Source: Paenibacillus taichungensis (GTDB taxonomy: Bacteria > Bacillota > Bacilli > Paenibacillales > Paenibacillaceae). From it: a stretch of DNA of 64,000 nt. The stretch lies in contig NZ_JABMCC010000115.1 of the NCBI RefSeq assembly GCF_013359905.1, positions 496,001 to 560,000 of the forward strand. The letters are read 5' to 3'. The translations under genes and the position numbers were made by a program. The notes beneath the pieces are model-generated. The model was not told the origin of the DNA, did no database searches, and worked only from the letters and a program-made list of their open reading frames with translations. Every line of letters starts with the position of its first letter. Position 1 is the first letter of the stretch. Positions 7,443 through 17,168 of this stretch are shown one piece after another.

Positions 7443-8438
7443 ATGATACGTGGAATAGAGGCATTCACAGGTTCAAGGCATTTCCGATTGAATGAGGTTG
7501 CTGAGGGTGTATTTGCTGCGATTGCAGTTCCCGGTACAGGTTCATTGGGCAATGCCACAATCGTTGATTTAGGCGATGCAACGCTAGTTGTGGACACATT
7601 CACGACGGTGCAGGCAGCAGAGGATTTGCAGACAGCGGCTGAGTACCTCACGGGAAGAAAGGCTTCTTATGTAATTAACACACATTGGCATAGTGACCAC
7701 ACATGTGGCAATCAAGTATTTGTCCCTGCAGCTCAGATTATTTCCACATCGATTACTCGCGAAATTATGGATACTTTTGTTAGGAACAGAATAACGCAGC
7801 AGTTGGCAAAACCAGAAGCGATATATGATGCTATAGACGAACTTGATGAAAAAATACAACGAGAGACAAACGAAAAGTTAAGGCAGGAAATGCAATGGGA
7901 TAATGCCAGTGATCGTGAATATATGAAGATGCTCCCCGATCTAGTATATTCATTACCAAACTTAACGTTTGATCAGCACATGACTATTCACGGCAGTAAG
8001 CGCAGTGTTGAACTTATTACTTTTGGCGGAGGTCATACCCAGAGCGATGCCCTGGTCTTTATTCCGAAAGACAGAATTGCCATAATGGGGGATCTGGTGT
8101 TATCTAAACATCATCCGGTTCTCATGTATGCCAATCCTCAGCAATGGCTGGATATTTTGAACAAAGTCGAACAGCTGGATATAGAAATCATCGTACCGGG
8201 ACATGGAGAAGTGTGCTCATTAAATGCATTGCATGAAGTCAAAGCCTACATAACGGATCTATTGGAAATCGTGACCGACGCTGCTCAAAGAAACGAAAAC
8301 TTGGACGAAATCACTGTACCATCAGCCTATCAGGACTGGTTCTTTACTACGTATTTCAAGTCCAATGTGCAAAGCATCTATGAATGGATCGAGAAAAGTG
8401 GTAAAAGTAGAACCGATCAAAGGCAGCCAAACGATTGA
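7443..8438 (+). CDS. metallo-beta-lactamase-fold hydrolase
   Basis: A soluble 331-residue MBL-fold protein. The metal-binding motif HxHxDH is present as H81-W-H83-S-D85-H86 (NTHWHSDH). The later ligands are in GGGHTQSDALVF, GDLV and PGHGEV, so the two-metal site looks complete. The substrate cannot be told: relatives include lactonases, glyoxalase II-like enzymes and antibiotic hydrolases. Residues about 115-155 form an inserted charged helical hairpin (YDAIDELDEKIQRETNEKL). The ATG at 7443 follows GGGAGAGG, while an upstream in-frame ATG at 7410 lacks a ribosome site. It is divergent from metE and followed by its own terminator. Confidence 0.85.
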   Translation: MIRGIEAFTGSRHFRLNEVAEGVFAAIAVPGTGSLGNATIVDLGDATLVVDTFTTVQAAEDLQTAAEYLTGRKASYVINTHWHSDHTCGNQVFVPAAQIISTSITREIMDTFVRNRITQQLAKPEAIYDAIDELDEKIQRETNEKLRQEMQWDNASDREYMKMLPDLVYSLPNLTFDQHMTIHGSKRSVELITFGGGHTQSDALVFIPKDRIAIMGDLVLSKHHPVLMYANPQQWLDILNKVEQLDIEIIVPGHGEVCSLNALHEVKAYITDLLEIVTDAAQRNENLDEITVPSAYQDWFFTTYFKSNVQSIYEWIEKSGKSRTDQRQPND

Positions 8439-8506
8439 ATGTCATGCTCGTTCAACATTTCTATTTATCTCGGAGAATTCGTAAAGTTGATAGACTCATA
8501 ATAGGG

Positions 8507-8536
8507 GCTTCTTAACAAATGTTGAGAAGCTTTTTT
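8507..8536 (+). terminator. Rho-independent terminator after the MBL-fold gene
   Basis: GCTTCTTAACA (8507-8517) pairs with TGTTGAGAAGC (8520-8530), with one G-T pair, and runs into TTTTTT. Confidence 0.8.
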
Positions 8537-8645
8537 GTTTGTCCGACCGTTTTTTTAAGCTCGATTAGAAGGGACAGCTATACTTGATGCATAATAATGA
8601 TAACTAGATCATGATTGAACTGGAAAATGTGGAAAGGGTGATTCA

Positions 8646-9524
8646 ATGGGTGTACCTACTTTTCTTGAAACAGGTCATATGACAGAGGGTCTTCCAATCC
8701 GGGTGATTCATACCGAGAATCAGTTTAATTTTGCCGCCCACTGGCATGAAGAGGTGGAAATGGTAGTGGTGGATGGAATGAACGGAAGAATAGGCGTGAA
8801 CAACCATGTGTATGAGCTGAAACAAGGAGATGTGTTGCTTATCAAACCTGGAGATGTTCACTGTTTTTTGCCGGGAACCAATAATCTAACCATTATCCAG
8901 TTTCGATTGGAGTTGCTGACGGGAAGTTTCATAACGGATAACGAAGCACAGAATCTACGAGAGCTTTTCAATAAAACGGTGGTCATCCCGTCAAACATCA
9001 GTAACGAAAAAAATCTGGGGAAGTATATAGATGCTTTAGCGAATGAAGAGAAAGATCAACAGGCAGGGTATCGCTGGTTAATGGTTGCCAGATTATATGA
9101 CCTTATTGTTCATATGCTGCGCACAAATGCACCGATTACAGATAAATTGACTTCAGGATGGCCATGTTCCTCTTCCAAAAAATTTGAATTTCTTGAATCG
9201 GTCTGTGAATACCTGGAAGAGCACTATGCAGAACCCATTAAACTCGATCAGGTCGCGGAGCACATTAAATTCAGCAAGTTTCACGTATGTAAACTGTTTA
9301 AAGAGATCAAAGGAATCACATTGATGGAATACCTGAATCATTTTCGAATCATCAAATCGGAATGGGCATTATTGTTTCGTGAAGAATCCATTCTGGATAT
9401 TGCCATTGGTCATGGGTTCAACAATGTGAACTCATATAACCGTCTTTTTAAAAAATATAATGACTGCACTCCTTCTGAATTTCGTAAGAAGCACCGTACA
9501 AATATCACAACATATGAAGGATAA
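8646..9524 (+). CDS. AraC-family regulator with N-terminal cupin
   Basis: A 292-residue transcription regulator. Residues about 10-140 form a cupin sensor (HWHEEVEMVVV..., then GDVLLIKPGDVHCF), which in this family binds a sugar or related ligand. Residues about 185-290 contain the two AraC helix-turn-helix units (LDQVAEHIKFSKFHVCKLFKE and ILDIAIGHGFNNVNSYNRLFK). The next genes, 85 bases downstream, are a sugar-binding lipoprotein and two permeases, so this regulator most likely controls that transporter. The ATG follows GGAAAGG. The inducer is unknown. Confidence 0.88.
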   Translation: MGVPTFLETGHMTEGLPIRVIHTENQFNFAAHWHEEVEMVVVDGMNGRIGVNNHVYELKQGDVLLIKPGDVHCFLPGTNNLTIIQFRLELLTGSFITDNEAQNLRELFNKTVVIPSNISNEKNLGKYIDALANEEKDQQAGYRWLMVARLYDLIVHMLRTNAPITDKLTSGWPCSSSKKFEFLESVCEYLEEHYAEPIKLDQVAEHIKFSKFHVCKLFKEIKGITLMEYLNHFRIIKSEWALLFREESILDIAIGHGFNNVNSYNRLFKKYNDCTPSEFRKKHRTNITTYEG

Positions 9525-9577
9525 TTCACAATATTTGAAGAGAAAGCCTTCTCCAAAATCCATATACTCTAATAAAT

Positions 9578-9591
9578 TGTAAGCGTTTCCT
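9578..9591. promoter_or_regulatory. cre-like site (CcpA) upstream of the first sugar ABC operon
   Basis: TGTAAGCGTTTCCT matches 12 of 14 positions of the cre consensus TGWAANCGNTNWCA. It ends 18 bases before the start of the sugar-binding protein gene, overlapping the leader, where CcpA could act as a roadblock. Confidence 0.45.
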
Positions 9592-9609
9592 TTTTGAAGG
9601 AGGGGGCCC

Positions 9610-10884
9610 ATGAAGAAGTTTAAGCTTAAATATATCTCCATGATTGCACTCGTAAGCGCAGTGATAATGGTGTCTGGCTGCCAACCAAGTGGAGCCAACC
9701 AGTCCAAGCAGGAGGAGATCACCGTCTGGAGTTTTACGGATGAAGCAGGTTATGCGATTGAGAAATTCGAGGAGAAATATCCGGACATTAAGGTGAACTT
9801 TGTCAATATTCCGGGCAATTTCTACATCACCAAGCTTAAGTCTGCACTACAGACAACGTCCAAGGCTCCAGATGTGTTTATGATCGAGAATGCAAATATA
9901 AGAGAGCTGATTGATGTGCCGTACCTGGAGAATTTATCGGAGGCACCGTATAACGCCAATGAACTAATTACAGAGCAATATGCTTTTGTGCAAGCTAATG
10001 AGAAGGATAGCGAAGGAAATGTTAGAGCGATCGGTTATCAGGGAACGCCTGGAGGCATTTATTATCGGAGAGATCTGGCCAAAGAATATCTAGGAACGGA
10101 CGATCCGGAGAAGGTAGCGCCGCAAATTGATACATGGGAGAAGATATTCGAGATTGGAGAGAGGGTAGAGCAGAAAAGTGGAAATAAAGTTCATGCCCTT
10201 GCCAACTGGAATGCAATATCTAATTCATATGATGGTATCCCATGGGTTAAGGATGGGAAGTTAGTCATCGATCCCACCTATATGAAGGTGCTTGACCTTG
10301 TTCGTGAAGCACGTCAGCGGCATGTGCTTGCAGAGTTGGATGATGGTAGTGCCGGATATGCGGCTTCAATGCAAAAAGGTCAGGTGATGTTCTATCCAGG
10401 AGCAACCTGGGCCTTGCAATACACCTTTAAGGCGAACGCTCCGGATACCGAAGGATTGTGGGGTCTCGCGCCGGGGCCATCCGCTTTTAGTGCCGGAGGA
10501 ACTTATATTGCGATGTATAGCAAAAGTGAAAAAAAGGATCTAGCCTGGAAGTTTATTGAGTTTTACAACTTTGATCATGATTTTCTGTCTGGGCTTGCGA
10601 AGGAACAGGACTATTTTACAAGCAATATGGTCGTGAATGATCAACTTGCAGGCTCCGTATCTTCAGCGTATTTGGGCGGACAGAAGCATTTTGAGTTTTT
10701 CTCAGAAGCAGCGAAGCAGGTTCCTGTATATGAGCGAACCAAATATGACTCAATCATTAACAATGATATCTTCAAAAATGTACTCCAGTTGTATCTCAAT
10801 AACGACATTCAGACCAAAGAAGAAGCCGTAAAACGAATCAATCGTGATGTCAAATTGAGATTTCCGGAGCTGGAAGTGGATTAG
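9610..10884 (+). CDS. sugar ABC transporter, substrate-binding lipoprotein (first system)
   Basis: A 424-residue extracellular solute-binding protein of family 1 (maltose-binding type). It has a lipoprotein signal with lipobox VSGC and acylated Cys24. The mature part begins with EEITVWSFTDEAGYAIEKFEEKYPDIKVNFVN, the classic family start. Two permease genes follow, 52 bases and then 15 bases apart. No ATPase gene is present, so the system probably shares a general ATPase (MsmX type), as is common in this group. The ATG follows GAAGGAGGGGG. The substrate is unknown: a mono- or oligosaccharide by family. Confidence 0.92.
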   Translation: MKKFKLKYISMIALVSAVIMVSGCQPSGANQSKQEEITVWSFTDEAGYAIEKFEEKYPDIKVNFVNIPGNFYITKLKSALQTTSKAPDVFMIENANIRELIDVPYLENLSEAPYNANELITEQYAFVQANEKDSEGNVRAIGYQGTPGGIYYRRDLAKEYLGTDDPEKVAPQIDTWEKIFEIGERVEQKSGNKVHALANWNAISNSYDGIPWVKDGKLVIDPTYMKVLDLVREARQRHVLAELDDGSAGYAASMQKGQVMFYPGATWALQYTFKANAPDTEGLWGLAPGPSAFSAGGTYIAMYSKSEKKDLAWKFIEFYNFDHDFLSGLAKEQDYFTSNMVVNDQLAGSVSSAYLGGQKHFEFFSEAAKQVPVYERTKYDSIINNDIFKNVLQLYLNNDIQTKEEAVKRINRDVKLRFPELEVD

Positions 10885-10936
10885 CTTAGAAGTAAGCAAA
10901 TGCCTTTTAATCATCCGATGACTGGGGGTACAAAAC

Positions 10937-11827
10937 ATGTTTGCCAAGTCAATCCGCAAAGACCATTACGGATACTATTTCATTGCTCCGTTTTTCATTC
11001 TTTTCGCCATTTTTGGGCTATACCCTATTCTGTATTCTCTCTATATCAGCTTCACCAACTTTGATGGGATTACCACGCCGGACTTCGTCGGAATGGGTAA
11101 CTATATTGCGGTTCTGCAAGATCCTTTGTTCTACAAGACGTTATTTAATACCCTTTTTATCTGGGGTGTCTCTGTAGTCCCACAACTAACCGTTTCGCTG
11201 GTACTCGCCTTTATTCTCAACGACAAGTTACTTAAGGGAAGAGATATTTTCAGAGCGGTCTATTTCTTTCCCAATATCGTTACGGCAGCATCATTGGGTC
11301 TACTTGTGAGTCTGATCTTTGATTGGCAATCCGGCGGTTTGAATCATTTTCTGGTTCAAGTTGGACTCATCGATGATCCGATTAACTGGAAAAATGATCC
11401 TTGGTTTATGCGACTGATTGTTTCATCCATTCTGTTCTTTCAATACTTTGGTTACTCCATGGTCATCTATCTGGCAGGGCTTCAGGGTATTGATCCGTCA
11501 CTGCAGGAAGCCGCTCAAATGGATGGGGCGAAAAAGAAACATATTTTCATTCATATCATCGTTCCAATGCTGCGCCCAATCATTCTGTTTCAGATGATTA
11601 CGTCCATTATTGGGGGTATTCAGATTTTCGATCAGCCGTTTACACTGACGAATGGATCGGGTGGTCCGGATCGTGCCGCCATGACGAGTATTATGTATCT
11701 ATATAATGTGGCATTTCAAAGTACACGTTTTGGTTATGGGGCGGCCATTGCATTCTGTCTGTTCATCATTATTATCCTGCTATCGGTCGTATCCTTCATG
11801 ATGACGAAGCGCAAGAGCCGTGCATAG
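10937..11827 (+). CDS. sugar ABC transporter permease, MalF/UgpA type
   Basis: A 296-residue inner-membrane permease with about six transmembrane segments. The EAA loop, EAAQMDGAKKKHIFIHIIVPML (about 192-213), docks the ATPase. The N-terminus YYFIAPFFILFAIFGLYPILYSLYISF is typical of MalF/UgpA/LacF proteins. It pairs with the next gene to form the membrane channel for the binding protein at 9610. The ATG follows GGGGGT. An overlapping frame at 10941 on the same strand is a shadow. Confidence 0.92.
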   Translation: MFAKSIRKDHYGYYFIAPFFILFAIFGLYPILYSLYISFTNFDGITTPDFVGMGNYIAVLQDPLFYKTLFNTLFIWGVSVVPQLTVSLVLAFILNDKLLKGRDIFRAVYFFPNIVTAASLGLLVSLIFDWQSGGLNHFLVQVGLIDDPINWKNDPWFMRLIVSSILFFQYFGYSMVIYLAGLQGIDPSLQEAAQMDGAKKKHIFIHIIVPMLRPIILFQMITSIIGGIQIFDQPFTLTNGSGGPDRAAMTSIMYLYNVAFQSTRFGYGAAIAFCLFIIIILLSVVSFMMTKRKSRA

Positions 11828-11842
11828 GGAGGGGTAAATGAA

Positions 11843-12724
11843 ATGCCAACCGTCAAACGAGTCGAACAACAAAAAGTTACTCTACAGCAATACGATACTG
11901 TGAGGCGTCTGACACTGGGCAAAGTCATTATTTATCTGTGTTTGATTAGCCTAGCCGTGCTCTGTATCATTCCATTTTATCTCATGCTCATCTATTCCAC
12001 ACATAACAATGCAACGATTGCATCGACATTTACGTTTCTGCCCGGCCCCTTCTTGCTGGATAATTATACGAACATGGCTTCCAAAATCAATATCTGGCGC
12101 GGGTTTGCCAACAGCTTTTTCATTGCCGGAACGTCTACGGTGTTATCCTTGTATATTGGTTCCCTAACGGCATATGGCTTCGCCAAGTTCAAATTCAAAG
12201 GACGTAACTGGCTATTCTTATTCTTGCTTGCAACCATGATGGTGCCTGGGCAGCTTGCACTGATCGGGATGTATCGTCTGTTCAGTACGTTAGGTTTGCT
12301 GGACAGCTATGCAGCGATCATTTTGCCGGCAGCGGCGAATGCATTTAATGTATTTTTTATCAAACAATTTATGGAGAGCAGCATTCCAGACGAGATTATT
12401 GAATCTGCACGTGTAGATGGTGCAGGGGAGTTCCGCACGTTCAATCAGATTGTCTTGCCCATTCTGGGCCCAGCCATATCGGCGCTTGGCATATTCACCT
12501 TTATCGGTTCGTGGAATAATTTTCTCACGCCGCTGGTCCTGTTTTTCTCGCTGGATAAATATCCGCTTCCGGTACTCGTTGCACTGGTACAAGGATATTA
12601 TGGAATGGATTACGGACTGTTATATTTGGGTGTTGCGATCTCGATCTTGCCTATTATCATTGTTTTTGCGATATTCTCCAGACAAATTATAGGCAGTGTT
12701 GCCTTGGGTGCGGTTAAAGGATAA
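11843..12724 (+). CDS. sugar ABC transporter permease, MalG/UgpE type
   Basis: A 293-residue permease with six predicted transmembrane segments and an EAA loop, ESARVDGAGEFRTFNQIVLPI, near residue 190. The C-terminal ending GSVALGAVKG is characteristic of MalG-like subunits. It is the second channel subunit of the system that starts at 9610. The spacing is 15 bases after the previous stop, with GGGAGGGG as ribosome site. A terminator follows directly, so the operon is binding protein plus two permeases. Confidence 0.92.
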   Translation: MPTVKRVEQQKVTLQQYDTVRRLTLGKVIIYLCLISLAVLCIIPFYLMLIYSTHNNATIASTFTFLPGPFLLDNYTNMASKINIWRGFANSFFIAGTSTVLSLYIGSLTAYGFAKFKFKGRNWLFLFLLATMMVPGQLALIGMYRLFSTLGLLDSYAAIILPAAANAFNVFFIKQFMESSIPDEIIESARVDGAGEFRTFNQIVLPILGPAISALGIFTFIGSWNNFLTPLVLFFSLDKYPLPVLVALVQGYYGMDYGLLYLGVAISILPIIIVFAIFSRQIIGSVALGAVKG

Positions 12725-12740
12725 CATGTGTACGGAAATA

Positions 12741-12763
12741 GTCGCCTTCTTGGCGGCTTTTTT
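12741..12763 (+). terminator. Rho-independent terminator of the first sugar ABC operon
   Basis: GTCGCC (12741-12746) and GGCGGC (12752-12757) pair around TTCTT, with one G-T pair, and are followed by six T residues. It begins 17 bases after the permease stop. Confidence 0.85.
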
Positions 12764-12917
12764 GTTGTTTACAAGTTATGCCTATGCAAAAGTGGCGGAA
12801 TACCATTTTGAAAGCCTTTCCAAAAATCTATGATATACTACGATATGACTGGCATACCATGGAAAAAAGATATTCCAACTTATCGTTTTCTTCACTTTCA
12901 CTTGCAAAGGAGATGTC

Positions 12918-13673
12918 ATGATGTTTAATGTTCTTGTTGTTGACGATGAGAGCGTTCAAAGAGAAGGCATTAAGGATTTGATCTCTCACTACGGCTTTCC
13001 CTTTCAAGTATTGGAAGCTGAGAACGGGATGAGCGCAGAGCGAATTCTGGTTCAGAACGCGATTGATATCCTTATCACCGACGTCAAAATGCCGCTTATG
13101 GACGGACTGGAGCTTAGCAAACAAGCCAGGAAAACGCAGCAGAACATAAAGATTGTCATCTGCAGCGGTTATGATGAATTCGAATATGCCCGCAGTGCGA
13201 TTCGGCTAGGTGTAGTTAATTATTTGCTCAAGCCACTGGTCAGGGAAGAGTTCTTACAGGTGATGGAAGATATTACGCATATCCGTGCTTATGGCGGAGG
13301 TCCCGAACCGGAATCAGTGGAATCGAAGGTCATTCAACAGGTGAAGGATTATGTGAAGGATAACCATCAGAGAGATATTTCATTGTCCGAGGCAGCCCAC
13401 GATGTTTATCTATCTCCAGGGTATTTGAGCATTTTGTTTAAAAAAGAGACCGGGGAAAACTTCTCGAAATATTTGACCGATTACCGTTTGCGGCGTGCAA
13501 GCCATCTGCTGGCTCATTCGAATATGAAAATCAATGATATTGCAGGGGCCGTTGGCATAGACAATCATTCTTATTTTGCCAAGCTGTTCAGAAACAGATT
13601 CGGTGTCAGTCCGTTACAGTTCAGAGAGTGCGGGGTGCTTCATGATCGGATGGATCAAGAGCAAATTCAATGA
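12918..13673 (+). CDS. response regulator, YesN type (receiver + AraC HTH)
   Basis: A 251-residue two-component regulator. The receiver domain (1-120) has the acidic pair D9/D10, the phospho-acceptor Asp55 in ILITDVKMP, and Lys in NYLLKPL. The AraC-type double helix-turn-helix (about 150-245) ends in FRNRFGVSPLQFRE. Many YesN proteins are about 500 residues with a linker domain in between. This one is the short form. It overlaps the start of the kinase gene by 32 bases, so both are made together. Target by position: the LplA-type operon starting at 15514. The ATG follows AAGGAGATGTC. Confidence 0.92.
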   Translation: MMFNVLVVDDESVQREGIKDLISHYGFPFQVLEAENGMSAERILVQNAIDILITDVKMPLMDGLELSKQARKTQQNIKIVICSGYDEFEYARSAIRLGVVNYLLKPLVREEFLQVMEDITHIRAYGGGPEPESVESKVIQQVKDYVKDNHQRDISLSEAAHDVYLSPGYLSILFKKETGENFSKYLTDYRLRRASHLLAHSNMKINDIAGAVGIDNHSYFAKLFRNRFGVSPLQFRECGVLHDRMDQEQIQ

Positions 13674-15294
13674 TATCAAGTTCCGAAACAAGCTGCTGCT
13701 GTCGCATTTGGTGATCGCACTCATTCCGATTCTTCTGCTGGGGTTGCTCTCCTTCATTCAATCTTACCGAATTCAAATGAAGGAGTTGCGGAGTGAAGCA
13801 GAAGCGAGTCTGGAACAGGTGTCTAACATTATGGATTATAAGATTAATCGGTACAACACGTTAAGTGAGTTCATGGTGCTGAATCGGGATTTATCGCAAA
13901 TATTTACGAAAGACTACGAAGAAAATTATTATAATATGTACCTGGATTTCCGGGATATCCTGGAGCCGTTGATCTCGAACATCCGGCTGATGGATGATGA
14001 TATTGAAGACATTACCTTTTATACGTCCGGGGAGTTATTGGGAATCCGCAATAATATTTTGCCAATTGGGGATCTCAAGAGCAAGTCCTGGTATGACGGA
14101 TTTCGAGGCAGACGCTGGATTGTGGATGGGGAGAAGCTTTATCTCGTTCAGGAATTGATCAGCAATCCGAAAGACAGCAATTTTATGGTGATCTCCATTC
14201 AGCATGATAGCATCTTTGCAGACCTGGACAATCTGTCGGAACATGTAGCCGTTTATATTGAGGATGCGAAGCAGCATGTGATCTTTCAGGAAAACCATGA
14301 GCATGTTGCTGCGGCCGCAGGTTTGAAAGTTGAGGAGTCTGGCGATCTGAGTCTTAGCCGCTCACTCGCCAACAACGGCTGGACCATTCACTATAATCTG
14401 CTGAATACCAATGCGTACGCCAATGCAATGAGTATTTTTCAAATTACGCTGTTTGTCATCATCCTCAGCCTGATTATTACCTTCTTGCTCATTTATGTTA
14501 TTTCTAATAACTTTACGCAAAGAATTATCCATATCAAGAACAAGGTGGACAAGGTTGAGCGGAACAATCTGGATGTGATTATCCGAAGTTCATCCAGAGA
14601 TGAATTTGGTGAGCTGACTAACGGTATTGGTAAAATGCTGACAAGGATCAACAGCCTGATCTCCCAGGTGTATCACGCCGAAATTGCCAAGAAGGAAAGT
14701 GAATATAACAAGTTGATTAGTCAGATCAACCCTCACTTCCTGTATAATACACTTTCATTTATACGCTGGAGGGCTGAGAAAAGGGCGGATATAGAAACGA
14801 GTTATATGGTATCTGCATTAGCCCGTTTCTATAGGACAACACTTAACCAGGGGAAGAATATGGCCACCATTGCGGCTGAGGTGCAGCATATTAAGGCATA
14901 TTTGGATTTGCAGCTCATCATGAACGATGGTCGATTTGATGTGGATTATCATATCGATGGCGATGTACTACATACAGAGGTGATTCATTTTATTTTGCAG
15001 CCAATTGTGGAGAATGCCATCAAGCATGGTTTTGTGGAGGCAGTTGCGTCCGATTGTCAAATTCACATAGCGGTTAGCCGGGTGGAAGAGGGGATTAAAT
15101 TAACCGTTCGTGATAACGGTGTTGGCATGACGCCTATACAGACAGCAGGTTTGTTAACAGGAGAGAACGGCGGGTGTGGTGTCCGAAACGTTAATGACCG
15201 AATCAAGCTGTATTATGGTGTGGATTACGGGCTTGTTATTCATAGTGAACCAGGCAACGGAACGGAAGTGTCAATCGTACTTCCTGCCACATGA
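13642..15294 (+). CDS. sensor histidine kinase, YesM type
   Basis: A 551-residue membrane kinase. Transmembrane segment 1 lies at about 15-36, an extracellular sensor part at about 37-270, and transmembrane segment 2 at about 275-297. HAMP follows, then the His_kinase domain with the phospho-acceptor His365 in SQINPHFLYNTL, and an HATPase domain with NAIKHGF (N box) and RDNGVGM (G box). This LytS/YesM class senses sugars, often through the transporter it controls. The ATG at 13642 lies within the last codons of the response regulator gene. A longer frame back to 13576 has no ribosome site and would only add a tail in front of the first membrane segment. Confidence 0.92.
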   Translation: MIGWIKSKFNDIKFRNKLLLSHLVIALIPILLLGLLSFIQSYRIQMKELRSEAEASLEQVSNIMDYKINRYNTLSEFMVLNRDLSQIFTKDYEENYYNMYLDFRDILEPLISNIRLMDDDIEDITFYTSGELLGIRNNILPIGDLKSKSWYDGFRGRRWIVDGEKLYLVQELISNPKDSNFMVISIQHDSIFADLDNLSEHVAVYIEDAKQHVIFQENHEHVAAAAGLKVEESGDLSLSRSLANNGWTIHYNLLNTNAYANAMSIFQITLFVIILSLIITFLLIYVISNNFTQRIIHIKNKVDKVERNNLDVIIRSSSRDEFGELTNGIGKMLTRINSLISQVYHAEIAKKESEYNKLISQINPHFLYNTLSFIRWRAEKRADIETSYMVSALARFYRTTLNQGKNMATIAAEVQHIKAYLDLQLIMNDGRFDVDYHIDGDVLHTEVIHFILQPIVENAIKHGFVEAVASDCQIHIAVSRVEEGIKLTVRDNGVGMTPIQTAGLLTGENGGCGVRNVNDRIKLYYGVDYGLVIHSEPGNGTEVSIVLPAT

Positions 15295-15332
15295 TTGCGT
15301 GTAACTATATTAAAAACATAGCGCTAGTACTG

Positions 15333-15360
15333 AAGCGGTTGCTGTTGCGACCGCTTATTT
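15333..15360 (+). terminator. possible terminator after the YesN/YesM pair
   Basis: AAGCGGT (15333-15339) pairs with ACCGCTT (15350-15356) around a 10-base loop, then ATTTGTTACTG. The T tail is poor, so read-through into the next operon is likely. Confidence 0.45.
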
Positions 15361-15458
15361 GTTACTGTTTATAAAATTTAAACACAGAGAAATAAAGTAA
15401 AGTGGAGGTCATAAAAAAAGTGTTACATATCCGAAAAATGTGGCATATACGCCAATTT

Positions 15459-15472
15459 TGAAAACGCATACA
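15459..15472. promoter_or_regulatory. cre-like site (CcpA) upstream of the second ABC operon
   Basis: TGAAAACGCATACA matches 13 of 14 positions of TGWAANCGNTNWCA. It lies 42 bases before the binding-protein start, between terminator and gene, where CcpA repression would be expected. Confidence 0.55.
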
Positions 15473-15513
15473 ATTTGGTTATCAAAAGCAAATCAGATAA
15501 AGGGGATGACAGG

Positions 15514-17151
15514 ATGAAGAAGCGTACTAAGATGGCTACGCTGCTGATTGGAAGCATGATGATGGCTGTAATCAGTGGCTGTACAGGGGGCAATAACGAG
15601 AGTGCACAACCGCAAATTTCACAACAGGACTATGAACCTTATGGTAAATATGAGACACCCGTGGAATTTACGATTGGCCGAAATACCAATCATGTGAACA
15701 ATCTGCCTGCCGGCGATACTATTGAAAACAATCTGGCTACACGCTATGTAGAAGACCGGGTGAACGTCAAGGCCAAGGTAGCTTGGGAAACAGATGATAT
15801 GGATCAGAAGCTATCACTCTCGATGACGACAGGTGACCTCCCGGATGTAATGCTTGTCAGCCGCGAAATATTTAATCAACTGGTGGATAACGATCTCATT
15901 GCCGACATGACAGAGGTTTACGAGAAGACAGCATCCGAGGGTGTTAAAAATATTTATGGTTCCTACGGAGATTTGCTACTGAATCAGGTAAAGGTGGACG
16001 GAAAAATCATGGGTCTGCCTATGACGAATATCGGAAACCAGCACCAATTGCTGTGGGTCCGGAAGGACTGGGTGGATAAAGTAGGCGCGAAGCTCCCGGA
16101 ATCCGTTGAGGATGTATGGAATCTCGCAAGAACGTTTGTGGAGAAGGACGTTTCGGGAACAGGCAAGACGGTAGGCATGGTCATGGATTCCAATGCGATG
16201 AATTTTACGCCGATCTTTGCTGCACACGGTGCCTTTCCGATGAACTGGATTCAGAAAGACGGTCAGGTTGAATATGGATCTGTTCAACCCGAAGTGAAGC
16301 AAGCGCTGACAGAGCTGAGCGCCATGTATAAAGAAGGTTTGATTGATAAACAGTTTGCTGTCCGGTCGAACGAAGAGAAGGAAGCCCTAGTTATCAACGG
16401 ACAGGCAGGAATGGTATTTAATCCATGGTGGATTGGCTACACCAACTACAAGGATTCCATTAAGCAAGATCCTGAAGCAGTCTGGGTTGCCGTATCCGCA
16501 CCAGTAGATGAGAATGGCAAGTTCAAGACGATCCGGCAAGATCCGGTGGGCGGCGGCATCGTCGTTGTGAAGAAGGACTTTGCGCATCCTGAAGCGATCA
16601 TGAAATCAGTTAATTTAACAACGGATTTTCTGTACTCCTTAACGGAAGACGCAATCAATTACAAGAAAGAGCATCCCGACGAGTTGCTGACCGATGCAAG
16701 CCGCTGGAACAATGATCCTACCCAGATTCCGATGCAAGTCGATTATGATGATGTACTCAAGCGTTATTACGATGATCTGATCAAAGCAGATGAGGCAGGT
16801 GATGCTTCTGCTGTTCAGGAAGACCGAGTCGTTTCTTTCAAGGCCTATCAGGCATTCAAAGAGAAAGGAAATGCGATTGATGCAAATACCTACGGTGAAT
16901 ACCTCTCCCGGATCGAAGGGCAGCGTGAGGCGAACAATCCGAACCTGGAAGTGATCCCCGCAGGCTTTTATGGAACAACTGAGACGATGAAGCTGAAGTG
17001 GGCGAATCTGCAGAAGCTAGAAGAGGAAACCATGCTCAAGATCATTATGGGGGAAGCGCCTGTAGATGAATTCGATAAGTTTGTCGACACTTGGAAACGT
17101 ACGGGTGGCGATGAGATTACAGAAGAAGTTAACGAGATGAGTAAAAGATGA
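15514..17151 (+). CDS. carbohydrate ABC transporter, LplA-type binding lipoprotein
   Basis: A 545-residue extracellular solute-binding protein of the large LplA/YtcQ type. It has a lipoprotein signal with lipobox ISGC (Cys23). The body shows DLPDVMLVSREIFNQLVDNDLIADMTEVYEK and WVRKDWVDKVG, hallmarks of this group, which usually takes oligosaccharides. The ATG at 15514 follows AAAGGGGATGACAG. An in-frame ATG at 15475 would put a charged stretch before the signal and has no ribosome site. LplB and YtcP-type permeases and a GH76 enzyme follow, and YesN/YesM precede it, so mannan-derived oligosaccharides are a reasonable substrate guess. Confidence 0.92.
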   Translation: MKKRTKMATLLIGSMMMAVISGCTGGNNESAQPQISQQDYEPYGKYETPVEFTIGRNTNHVNNLPAGDTIENNLATRYVEDRVNVKAKVAWETDDMDQKLSLSMTTGDLPDVMLVSREIFNQLVDNDLIADMTEVYEKTASEGVKNIYGSYGDLLLNQVKVDGKIMGLPMTNIGNQHQLLWVRKDWVDKVGAKLPESVEDVWNLARTFVEKDVSGTGKTVGMVMDSNAMNFTPIFAAHGAFPMNWIQKDGQVEYGSVQPEVKQALTELSAMYKEGLIDKQFAVRSNEEKEALVINGQAGMVFNPWWIGYTNYKDSIKQDPEAVWVAVSAPVDENGKFKTIRQDPVGGGIVVVKKDFAHPEAIMKSVNLTTDFLYSLTEDAINYKKEHPDELLTDASRWNNDPTQIPMQVDYDDVLKRYYDDLIKADEAGDASAVQEDRVVSFKAYQAFKEKGNAIDANTYGEYLSRIEGQREANNPNLEVIPAGFYGTTETMKLKWANLQKLEEETMLKIIMGEAPVDEFDKFVDTWKRTGGDEITEEVNEMSKR

Positions 17152-17168
17152 CGATTGCGTGAGCTTAG

